Shown here in pieces: positions 56,430 through 63,433 of a stretch of 64,000 nt of DNA (position 1 is the first letter of the stretch; every line of letters begins with the position of its first letter). The notes under the pieces are model-generated. The model worked only from the letters and a program-made list of their open reading frames with translations. It was not told the origin of the DNA and did not search any database. The translations under genes were made by a program, and so were the position numbers. This DNA is from Acidobacteriota bacterium. Lineage in GTDB: Bacteria > Acidobacteriota > Blastocatellia > Pyrinomonadales > Pyrinomonadaceae. The stretch is from contig JAFDVK010000038.1 in assembly GCA_018269005.1 (NCBI GenBank), positions 84,469-148,468 of the forward strand, written 5' to 3'.

Positions 56430-57716
56430 CTACGCAAGCATCATTGCCGGCTGCTCGAGCATTTTGGTCAGCGTGTCGAGGAATTTCGCACCGGTCGCTC
56501 CGTCGATGACGCGATGATCGCAGGACATCGTGATGTTCATTATCGAGCGGACGACGATCTGACCGTCGCGAACGACGGGCGTTTGTGTTGCCGCACCGAC
56601 GGCGAGAATGCCGGCTTCGGGCGGATTGATGATCGCCGTGAACTCCTTGATGCCGAACATACCAAGATTCGAGATCGAGAATGTTGCACCCGTGTATTCT
56701 TCGGGCTGCAGTTTCTTATCTCTCGCACGGGCGGCGAGCGAGCGGACCTCTTGGCCGATCTCGACAAAACCTTTCAGATTCGCACCGCGTACGACGGGCG
56801 TGATCAGGCCTTCGTCGATGGCGACGGCAACGCCGATGTCGGCCTGCTCGTAGAATCGGATAGCGCGGTCCTGATACGAGGCGTTCACGAATGGATGCTT
56901 CTGCAGAGCCATTGCGACGGCCTTGACGAGAATGTCGTTCACGCTGACCTTTTGGTCATCGGAAAGGGAAGCGTTTATCGCCTTGCGAAGCGAAAGTACA
57001 TTGTCCATCTCGATCTCGCGGGTGAGATAGAACGTCGGGATCGGGCCGATCGATTCCGCCAAGCGGGAAGCGATGACGCGGCGCATCTGCGATGTCGGCT
57101 CTTCGCGGAATGCGGAAGCTCCGACAACGGTCGATGGCGTGAAACTCGGTGCAGCGGCCTTTGTGACGATTGTTCCGCCGCCGGCGAGAGCCTGCTCAAT
57201 ATCGCGCTTGATGATGCGGCCATTCGGGCCGGAGCCGGAAATGGCTTTGAGGTCAAGGCCGTTTTCCGCTGCCATTCGAGCGGCGATCGGGGAGACGAGC
57301 ATACGTCCGTCCGATTGCGGAATGCGGATTTCGGATTGCGGAATCGCGGGAGCCGCGACGGAAGGTGCCGCCTTAGCAACTGGTGCTTCTGCGGATTTTC
57401 CGTTACCGTTCGCCGCGTTCGCTGCAGCCGGCGGTTTGGCGGTTCCGATCTCGGTAAGCAGAGCCGAGATATCCTCGCCCTTATTGCCGGTGATCGCTAT
57501 CGCTTCGCCGAGGGCGGCGGTGTCGCCGGCGCCTTTCAGGATCTTTAGAAGCGTGCCGCCATGGAGAGCGGTCATTTCCATTGTCGCCTTGTCGGTATCG
57601 ACCTCAGCAAGCGTTTCGTTGGCGTCGAACGAATCGCCTTCGTTCTTGACCCAACGCGAGATCTGCCCTTCTTCCATCGTGGGCGAGAGCTTCGGCATTA
57701 AAAATTTTTCAGCCAT
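56430..57716 (-). CDS. pdhC: pyruvate dehydrogenase E2 (dihydrolipoamide acetyltransferase)
   Basis: Core of the pyruvate dehydrogenase complex: moves the acetyl group from E1 via lipoate to CoA. The start at MAEKFLMPKLSPTMEEG has AAGG 5 nt upstream. It has one lipoyl domain (Lys43 in EVDTDKATMEM) and an Ala/Pro linker. The E3-binding domain is about 140-180 (RMLVSPIAARMAAENGLDLK). The catalytic domain has SFTPSTVVGASAF and the CDHRVIDGATGAKFL active-site His/Asp. 428 aa is typical for a single-lipoyl E2. No E3 gene is in the window. Confidence 0.93.
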   Translation of the reverse strand: MAEKFLMPKLSPTMEEGQISRWVKNEGDSFDANETLAEVDTDKATMEMTALHGGTLLKILKGAGDTAALGEAIAITGNKGEDISALLTEIGTAKPPAAANAANGNGKSAEAPVAKAAPSVAAPAIPQSEIRIPQSDGRMLVSPIAARMAAENGLDLKAISGSGPNGRIIKRDIEQALAGGGTIVTKAAAPSFTPSTVVGASAFREEPTSQMRRVIASRLAESIGPIPTFYLTREIEMDNVLSLRKAINASLSDDQKVSVNDILVKAVAMALQKHPFVNASYQDRAIRFYEQADIGVAVAIDEGLITPVVRGANLKGFVEIGQEVRSLAARARDKKLQPEEYTGATFSISNLGMFGIKEFTAIINPPEAGILAVGAATQTPVVRDGQIVVRSIMNITMSCDHRVIDGATGAKFLDTLTKMLEQPAMMLA

Positions 57717-57727
57717 AATTACCTTGT

Positions 57728-58135
57728 TCAAAACGTGCCGCGGTTTCGAGCCGCGATCATCGCGAGACGTTCTTCGCGCGTCAGCTTTCGGACGTTATAT
57801 AGACTGTCACCGTTTAGCGACGCTTTCTCTATCCAAAGCTCTTCGAGGGCCGCGAGGTCTTCCGAATAGTTGTAGCTAGGATCGATCTTCGGTTCGAGTG
57901 ATTCCAGTGTCTCAAACTCAAAAGCATCTTTGCCGAAGGAGTTGTAATCCTCCTGCAGTTCCTTGTTCAGGTGCGATCCAAGCTCCAGCTGAAGACGATA
58001 TCGGTTGAACTTTCCGGGAATATTCACGCTCGCCTCGATCAGAGCCTTTCCGTTGATCGTATTTCGAATCTGGAAAACTCCCATCGGACGATGTGACATC
58101 TTGTATTCCCGAATGGCAGCTTTTTTGTCGATCAT
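57728..58135 (-). CDS. GIY-YIG nuclease-like protein inside the pdh operon
   Basis: 135 aa from MIDKKAAIREYKMSHRPMGV, 2 bp after the pdhB stop, and ending 11 bp before the pdhC ATG. MGVFQIRNTINGKALIEASV occupies the position of the GIY...YIG strands. RYRLQLELGSHLNKELQEDY and AFEFETLESLEP match a small GIY-YIG subfamily seen as free-standing genes in many bacteria. The second signature is weak (KALIEAS for K-x-YIG-S), so catalytic activity is doubtful. The tail IEKASLNGDSLYNVRKLTRE is conserved in that subfamily as far as I recall. It has no known role in pyruvate metabolism. Confidence 0.65.
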   Translation of the reverse strand: MIDKKAAIREYKMSHRPMGVFQIRNTINGKALIEASVNIPGKFNRYRLQLELGSHLNKELQEDYNSFGKDAFEFETLESLEPKIDPSYNYSEDLAALEELWIEKASLNGDSLYNVRKLTREERLAMIAARNRGTF

Positions 58136-58137
58136 TT

Positions 58138-59121
58138 TTACAGATAGCAAACTTCCTTTACGGCGGCGATGATCTTATCGACGCTCGGAAGGGCAAGTGC
58201 TTCGAGGTTCTTTGCGTACGGCATCGGCGTTTCGGCCGTCGAGATGCGCTTCACGGGTGCGTCGAGATAGTCGAACGCGTTCTCCATTATCTGATGCGAG
58301 ATCTCGGCGCCGACGGATGCGAAAGCGTGCGACTCCTCTACAACGACGAGCCGATTCGTCTTTTTGACAGAATTTGCGATCGTGTCGATATCGAGCGGTT
58401 TGATCGTACGCGGATCGACGACCTCGACCGATACATCGAACTGTTCCTTGATCTTCTCGGCGGCCTCAAGAGCCATCGGTACGGTCATCGAACGGGCGAC
58501 GATCGTGCAGTCCGTGCCTTCGCGTTTTACGTCCGCCACGCCGAGCGGGATCGTAAAGTCATCATCCTCGGGCACCTCGCCTTTGATCCCGTACATTCGT
58601 TCCTGTTCCATAAAGATCACAGGGTTGTCGTCACGAATCGCAGATTTGAGCAGGCCTTTCGCGTCCGCGGCGTTCGACGGCATCACGACCTTCAGGCCCG
58701 GGAAGTTCGAGTAAAGTGCCTCGAGCGCCTGCGAGTGCTGGGATGAGACCTGGTAGGCCGAGCCGTTCGGCCCGCGGAAGACGATCGGGACGTTGAATTC
58801 GCCGCCCGACATATAAAGCATCTTCGCGGCGTGATTGATGATCTGATCGGCAGCGAGGATCGAGAAGTTCCAGGTCATAAACTCGATCACCGGACGCAAA
58901 CCGGCCATTGCCGCACCGACTCCGAGACCCGCAAATCCAAGTTCAGTGATCGGCGCGTCAACGACGCGCTTATCGCCGAATTCCTTCCAGAGGCCGCGCG
59001 TCACCTTATAGGCGCCGTCGTATTCAGCGACCTCTTCACCCATGATAAAGACGTTCTCGTCTCGGTAAAGTTCTTCGCGAAGGGCCTGATTCAGGGCATC
59101 GCGGATGGTTAAAACTGCCAT
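58138..59121 (-). CDS. pdhB: pyruvate dehydrogenase E1 component subunit beta
   Basis: Beta chain of the heterotetrameric E1 that decarboxylates pyruvate with thiamine diphosphate. Signatures are TIRDALNQALREELYRDENV, FIMGEEVAEYDGAYKVTRGL, PITELGFAGLGVGAAMAGLR and RFEFMT-like EFMTWNFSILAADQI, and the C-terminal EESHAFASVGAEISHQIMEN. 327 aa is normal. CAAGGTAGTT before its ATG is nearly the same as the ribosome-binding region before pdhC. It sits after the DUF2442 gene with a 2-bp gap. Confidence 0.96.
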   Translation of the reverse strand: MAVLTIRDALNQALREELYRDENVFIMGEEVAEYDGAYKVTRGLWKEFGDKRVVDAPITELGFAGLGVGAAMAGLRPVIEFMTWNFSILAADQIINHAAKMLYMSGGEFNVPIVFRGPNGSAYQVSSQHSQALEALYSNFPGLKVVMPSNAADAKGLLKSAIRDDNPVIFMEQERMYGIKGEVPEDDDFTIPLGVADVKREGTDCTIVARSMTVPMALEAAEKIKEQFDVSVEVVDPRTIKPLDIDTIANSVKKTNRLVVVEESHAFASVGAEISHQIMENAFDYLDAPVKRISTAETPMPYAKNLEALALPSVDKIIAAVKEVCYL

Positions 59122-59123
59122 AA

Positions 59124-59402
59124 CTACCTTGATAACTCCAGCTCGTGTTTTTCCATCCAGGCTGGCACCAGATCATAAAAAAGCGTGTCAGGGTCAATAT
59201 CTAAGTCGTCTCCCCAACCAATCGTACGCCCCGCAGTGACCTTTACTGAGCTGAAGAGCTTTGGGTCCGTTCGAACGCGCTCGAACACCGGGCCGTGCAG
59301 ATATTTTCCAATATCAATTTCCCGTTCCGACCCGTCAGAAAACCAAACGTAGACGACAAAATCGTGTAATGCCTTTACTTTATTAACTCTTACCAATTCC
59401 AT
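59124..59402 (-). CDS. DUF2442 family protein
   Basis: 92 aa. Starts MELVRVNKVKALHDFVVYVW and continues FSDGSEREIDIGKYLHGPVF, then GRTIGWGDDLDIDPDTLFYD. This is the DUF2442 pattern (short beta strands, then D-L-DPDxLY near the end). Its Shine-Dalgarno GAGGTG overlaps the stop of the DUF4160 gene, so the two are translated together. DUF4160 and DUF2442 occur side by side in many genomes and have been suggested as a toxin-antitoxin-like pair; a function is not established. Here the pair lies between pdhA and pdhB. Confidence 0.85.
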   Translation of the reverse strand: MELVRVNKVKALHDFVVYVWFSDGSEREIDIGKYLHGPVFERVRTDPKLFSSVKVTAGRTIGWGDDLDIDPDTLFYDLVPAWMEKHELELSR

Positions 59403-59405
59403 TAT

Positions 59406-59666
59406 TCACCTCAGGGGTTCTATCGGTTTCGGAGTGCCGCCATCGGTGGCAACATTCCAACAATCCATCAACTCCGCACGGTGCTGATCCGCCCATTCGA
59501 GTACGAGATTGTGGGCGCGACGCGGGAGATTGCCAGCATACACACGAAGCGTCTCAATTTCATATACCGCTTCGTCCCCACCATAGAAGGCATGAAAGTG
59601 CGGCGGCGCATGCTCATTAAAATAAAAGTATATGGCAATTCCAAAGAACCTACTTACGCACGGCAT
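59406..59666 (-). CDS. DUF4160 family protein
   Basis: 86 aa. MPCVSRFFGIAIYFYFNEHA followed by PPHFHAFYGGDEAVYEIETL is the DUF4160 signature (SRFFGI...HxPPHFHA.Y.G). The C-terminal half is NLPRRAHNLVLEWADQHRAE then LMDCWN. The His cluster HAPPHFHA suggests metal binding or catalysis, not proven. The ATG starts 3 bp after the pdhA TAG, and the gene is followed directly by DUF2442, so it can only be expressed from the pdh promoter unless an internal promoter exists. Confidence 0.88.
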   Translation of the reverse strand: MPCVSRFFGIAIYFYFNEHAPPHFHAFYGGDEAVYEIETLRVYAGNLPRRAHNLVLEWADQHRAELMDCWNVATDGGTPKPIEPLR

Positions 59667-59669
59667 ATA

Positions 59670-60803
59670 CTACGCATAAACATCCGCTAACAATTCGCTC
59701 TCGTCCGGCAGCGGGCTCTCCTCCGAGAATTTCAAGGCCCTGTCCGTAGCCTCGATCGCCTGCTGTTCGATCTCCTCAAAATCTTTATCGGTGAGCACCT
59801 TTGCTTCCTTCAGGCTGTCCTTGAAGAGGATGATCGGGTCGCGTTCCTGATATTTCTGGATCTCCTCGCGCGTGCGATAGTTGCCCGGATCGGACATCGA
59901 ATGTCCCATGTAGCGATACGCTCGGATCTCGAGCAGCGTCGGCTTGCCTTCATTGCGTGCACGTTCGACAGCCCGACGCGTCGCACCGCGGACGGCCATT
60001 ACGTCCATTCCGTCGACGAACTCATTCGCCATCTCGTACGACTCGGCCTTTTTCGCAATGCTGCGGGCGCTCATTGCGCGTTTTTGCGAGGTTCCCATTC
60101 CATAGCGGTTGTTCTCGCAAATATAGATGCACGGCAGGCCCCAAAGCTCCGCCATATTGAGCGATTCATGGAAAATCCCCTGATTAACTGCCGCTTCGCC
60201 GAAGAAGCAGAGAACGACCTGTCCGGTGTTCTTGTATTTTGCGGCATAGGCCATTCCCGTGCCGACGCCGATCTGGCCGCCTACGATTCCGTGTCCGCCA
60301 AAGAACTGATGTTCTTTTGAGAACATATGCATCGAGCCGCCTTTACCCTTAACACATCCGCCTTCCTTGCCGTAAAGCTCGGCCAAGACGCCTTCCGGCG
60401 ACATCCCCTTGACCATCGCCTGAACGTGATCGCGATATGAGGTGATCACCATATCGTTATCTTCAAGCATCGACATCGAACCGACCGCGATCGCTTCCTG
60501 ACCTATATAAAGGTGGCAGAAGCCGCCGATCTTACCCATTCGGTAAACTTCGGCGCACTTCTCTTCGAAGTGCCGCCCAAGAACCATCTGGTAGAGCATT
60601 TCGCGAAGCGTCGCATTATCAACGAGCTTTATCGCTTTCAGCTGAGAGGCTTTCCTCTCTTCATATTCTTTGATGGCCTCTTCGACGTCCAAAAAGGTGT
60701 TCGAATCAGGTTTATTGGGTTTTGATGCGGCCTTTTTCGCACCCTTGCCCGAAGTCAAGTAGTCTCTTTTTTCGGGTTTTCGGCTGGTAGCTGCTTTTGG
60801 CAA
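59670..60803 (-). CDS. pdhA: pyruvate dehydrogenase E1 component subunit alpha
   Basis: Alpha chain of E1, first gene of the pdh operon. The start is TTG at 60803, preceded by GGGAGGA at 7-nt spacing; an ATG 30 codons upstream would run into the dsbD leader. 377 aa with a Lys/Ser-rich N-terminal extension of about 60 aa. Motifs are FCHLYIGQEAIAVGSMSMLE, KGKGGSMHMFSKEHQFFGGH and RYMGHSMSDPGNYRTREEI. The thiamine-diphosphate motif begins FFGEAAVNQG where GDG is usual, with the NN partner intact (YICENNRYGMGTS). Glu may still bind Mg2+. Confidence 0.93.
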   Translation of the reverse strand: MPKAATSRKPEKRDYLTSGKGAKKAASKPNKPDSNTFLDVEEAIKEYEERKASQLKAIKLVDNATLREMLYQMVLGRHFEEKCAEVYRMGKIGGFCHLYIGQEAIAVGSMSMLEDNDMVITSYRDHVQAMVKGMSPEGVLAELYGKEGGCVKGKGGSMHMFSKEHQFFGGHGIVGGQIGVGTGMAYAAKYKNTGQVVLCFFGEAAVNQGIFHESLNMAELWGLPCIYICENNRYGMGTSQKRAMSARSIAKKAESYEMANEFVDGMDVMAVRGATRRAVERARNEGKPTLLEIRAYRYMGHSMSDPGNYRTREEIQKYQERDPIILFKDSLKEAKVLTDKDFEEIEQQAIEATDRALKFSEESPLPDESELLADVYA

Positions 60804-60922
60804 GATATGATCCTCCCTCAATCCTTGTAAATAGGCAAAAATAAATAAGATGCCCGAACATTCGATTATAGGAAACCCGAACGAGAACTGCAAAAATAGA
60901 ACGCCAAGGACGGCATCATTCG

Positions 60923-60944
60923 ATCAAACTTGGTATAGTTTGAT
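60923..60944. promoter_or_regulatory. 8-bp inverted repeat before dsbD
   Basis: ATCAAACT, 6 bp TGGTAT, AGTTTGAT: a perfect palindrome with 8-bp arms 10 bp before the dsbD ATG at 60955. TATAGT (60934-60939) inside it could be a -10 element. It may be an operator for the divergent dsbD/pdhA pair or a 5' mRNA hairpin covering the dsbD start. Confidence 0.45.
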
Positions 60945-60954
60945 TTTCGGTCGT

Positions 60955-62847
60955 ATGGCGCCCAAGATCTTGCTTCCAATTCTGCTGCTTATCTTTTCGG
61001 CCGGTGCCTTTGCGCAGGACCCGATAAAGTGGCGGTTGGACGTCCCGCAGGACAAGGTCCAGCGAGGCGAGAACGGGCAAACCGTGGAAGCGACCCTCTC
61101 GGCTTCCATTGAAGAAGGATGGCATCTTTACGCTCTTGATCAACCCGCGGGCGGGCCGATAGCGACGACGATAAAGGCCGCTGAATCGTCCCCGTGGAAA
61201 CTCGACGGTGAGACCAAAAGCCCGAGGCCGATCGTCCGTCCCGATCCGAATTTCAAGACTGACGGAATACCGCTCGAGACCCGATCTTTCAAAAACGAGG
61301 CTGTCTTTAAGATTCCGCTCATCGCCACTCTGGATGCGACGGTCGAGAAGATCGGCCTGGACGTGCGATTTCAGGCTTGCAATGACACGCTTTGTCTGCC
61401 GCCGCGGACGATGCGCGTAACTGCGGCTGGTGCCGAACGGGTTACGGCAAAGCCGGCCGAAACGCCGAATCCATCCGGCAGTAATTCATCGAACCAGAAG
61501 ACTTCCTCTCCGTCACAACTGCCGCAGGATATATGGCCGTTCATATGGCTTGCTGTCACGCTCGGGGCCTTGTCGCTGCTCACGCCTTGCGTGTTCCCGA
61601 TGATCCCGATCACGGTTTCGTATTTTGCGAATCATTCCGGCGGAAGCCGCTCACATTCGATAAAGCTCGCTCTCGTCTATTCGATAGGAATTATTGCGAC
61701 CTTTACGATCGCGGGAATGCTCCTCGCTATATTCCTCGGTGCGGCCGGCATCAATCTTTTTGCAGCGAATCCTTGGATAAATCTGCTCATCACAGCGATC
61801 TTTCTCTTCTTTGCATTCAATCTTTTTGGAGCGTTCGAGATCGCGATCCCATCGAGCTTACTGACGAAGCTTGACTCCCTCACGCGCCAAGAGGAAGGGA
61901 AAGGCGGCGGCGTTATCGGGGCTCTTTTGATGGGGCTGACGTTCACGCTGACGTCGTTCACCTGCACGTCGCCATTTGTGGGCACAATACTTGTCTCCGC
62001 ATCGCAAGGAAATTGGCATATGCCGCTTCTTGGGATGCTTGCGTTCTCACTCGTTTTTGCCTTGCCGTTCTTTGTGCTCGCTCTTGCACCACAGCTTGTA
62101 AATCAACTTCCGCGTTCGGGCGGCTGGATGAATTCGGTCAAGGTCGCGATGGGCTTTTTGGAAGTTGCGGCGGCAATGAAATTCCTTTCGAATGTTGATC
62201 TTGTGTGGCACTGGGGCATCTTCACGCGGCCGGTCGTCATCGCTATTTGGGTCGCCATCTTCGTCGTCCTCGCGGTCTATCTGCTCGGCAAATTCCAACT
62301 CTCTCACGATCCGCGTCCCGAAAAGCTCGGCGCGGTTCGCCTGATGGCGTCGATAATTAGCCTTGCGGTCGCATTTTATCTATTGACGGGCCTGTTCGGT
62401 GCGAAACTCGGCGAGATCGAATCTTTCCTGCCGCCGGCAAAGGCAGGAGAGGCACAGTTCTTCTCTCCGAAGGATGAAAACGAGCCGAAGTGGATCGAGA
62501 ACGATCTTGAAGCCGCGATGGCAAAAGCAAAGGCCGAAAACAAGCCCGTTTTCGTAGATTTCACAGGTTATACGTGCACGAACTGCCGCTGGATGGAAGC
62601 GAATATGTTCCCGCGTGAGGACGTGAAACGCGAACTCGGGCGCTTTGTTCTCGCCAAACTTTACACGGACGGTTCGGGCGAAATTTACGAGCGGCAACAG
62701 CGTTTTGAAGAGGAAAAATTCGGAACGGTCGCGATGCCTTTTTATGCGATAGTGGATGCTGACGGCACAACAAAAGCGACGTTTCCAGGCCTTACAAGAA
62801 ACCACACAGAATTCATTGACTTTTTACGCGAATCGAAGAAAAATTGA
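60955..62847 (+). CDS. dsbD: thiol:disulfide interchange protein DsbD
   Basis: Carries electrons from cytoplasmic thioredoxin across the inner membrane to periplasmic Dsb proteins. The start at MAPKILLPILLLIFSAGAFA gives a clear signal peptide; a longer reading overlaps pdhA. The N-terminal periplasmic domain (20-170) has the Cys pair in RFQACNDTLCLPP. Eight membrane helices (about 180-455) include the redox Cys in LLTPCVFPMIPITVSYFANH and TLTSFTCTSPFVG. The C-terminal thioredoxin domain has CTNC (541-544) in TGYTCTNCRWMEANMF. 630 aa is normal. The cysteine dioxygenase gene starts 3 bp downstream. Confidence 0.94.
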   Translation: MAPKILLPILLLIFSAGAFAQDPIKWRLDVPQDKVQRGENGQTVEATLSASIEEGWHLYALDQPAGGPIATTIKAAESSPWKLDGETKSPRPIVRPDPNFKTDGIPLETRSFKNEAVFKIPLIATLDATVEKIGLDVRFQACNDTLCLPPRTMRVTAAGAERVTAKPAETPNPSGSNSSNQKTSSPSQLPQDIWPFIWLAVTLGALSLLTPCVFPMIPITVSYFANHSGGSRSHSIKLALVYSIGIIATFTIAGMLLAIFLGAAGINLFAANPWINLLITAIFLFFAFNLFGAFEIAIPSSLLTKLDSLTRQEEGKGGGVIGALLMGLTFTLTSFTCTSPFVGTILVSASQGNWHMPLLGMLAFSLVFALPFFVLALAPQLVNQLPRSGGWMNSVKVAMGFLEVAAAMKFLSNVDLVWHWGIFTRPVVIAIWVAIFVVLAVYLLGKFQLSHDPRPEKLGAVRLMASIISLAVAFYLLTGLFGAKLGEIESFLPPAKAGEAQFFSPKDENEPKWIENDLEAAMAKAKAENKPVFVDFTGYTCTNCRWMEANMFPREDVKRELGRFVLAKLYTDGSGEIYERQQRFEEEKFGTVAMPFYAIVDADGTTKATFPGLTRNHTEFIDFLRESKKN

Positions 62848-62850
62848 CCT

Positions 62851-63432
62851 ATGCAACCCGTTCCCATTTTTGCCCTGATCGATGGGCTAAAAGCCATCCC
62901 TGACGAAGAATTCGTTACAGACAATGTGTATGAGTTTCTGGCTTCGAATCCGGTAGCGGTCGATTCGCTGGAAAAGTATTTCTATTGGAGCCCCGAGTTC
63001 TATACAAGAAACCTTATCTACAAGGACGAACGCTTTGAGATGATGGCGATCTGCTGGGAGAAGGGCCAAGCATCGACGGTCCACAATCACTGGGATCAAA
63101 AATGCTGGATGATGGTGCCTTTAGGAAGGCTTCGCGGTCTGAATTTTGCGGTCGAAGAGATCGACGAATCGCAAATGCGGTGTAAGTTGCGCGAGACCGA
63201 GACCTTCGAATTAAAAGACTGTCTTGCGGCCAAGGTCGATCTCGAAGAACCGATCCACCAGGTGCTGAACCTTGCTGAGTTTGACGAGCGGGCCGTCAGC
63301 ATCCACATCTACTCGAAGCCTTACGACCGCTGCCTCTCATACTGCAGAGAAAGCGACACCTATAAGGAAGTTATCTTGAAATATTCAAGCATCGACGGCG
63401 AGCTGTGCGAAGGCGTCTCGGCCTCGCGTTAG
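62851..63432 (+). CDS. cysteine dioxygenase family protein
   Basis: 193-aa cupin that oxidises cysteine to cysteine sulfinate with a non-heme Fe(II) and O2. The first cupin motif QASTVHNHWDQKCWMMVPLG supplies two His ligands and the third is in AVSIHIYSKPYDRCLSYC. The Cys in the first motif sits where the Cys-Tyr crosslink forms in type I enzymes. The gene starts 3 bp after dsbD, so a redox/sulfur unit is likely. It ends 1 bp from the convergent cysS stop. Confidence 0.85.
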   Translation: MQPVPIFALIDGLKAIPDEEFVTDNVYEFLASNPVAVDSLEKYFYWSPEFYTRNLIYKDERFEMMAICWEKGQASTVHNHWDQKCWMMVPLGRLRGLNFAVEEIDESQMRCKLRETETFELKDCLAAKVDLEEPIHQVLNLAEFDERAVSIHIYSKPYDRCLSYCRESDTYKEVILKYSSIDGELCEGVSASR

Positions 63433-63433
63433 C

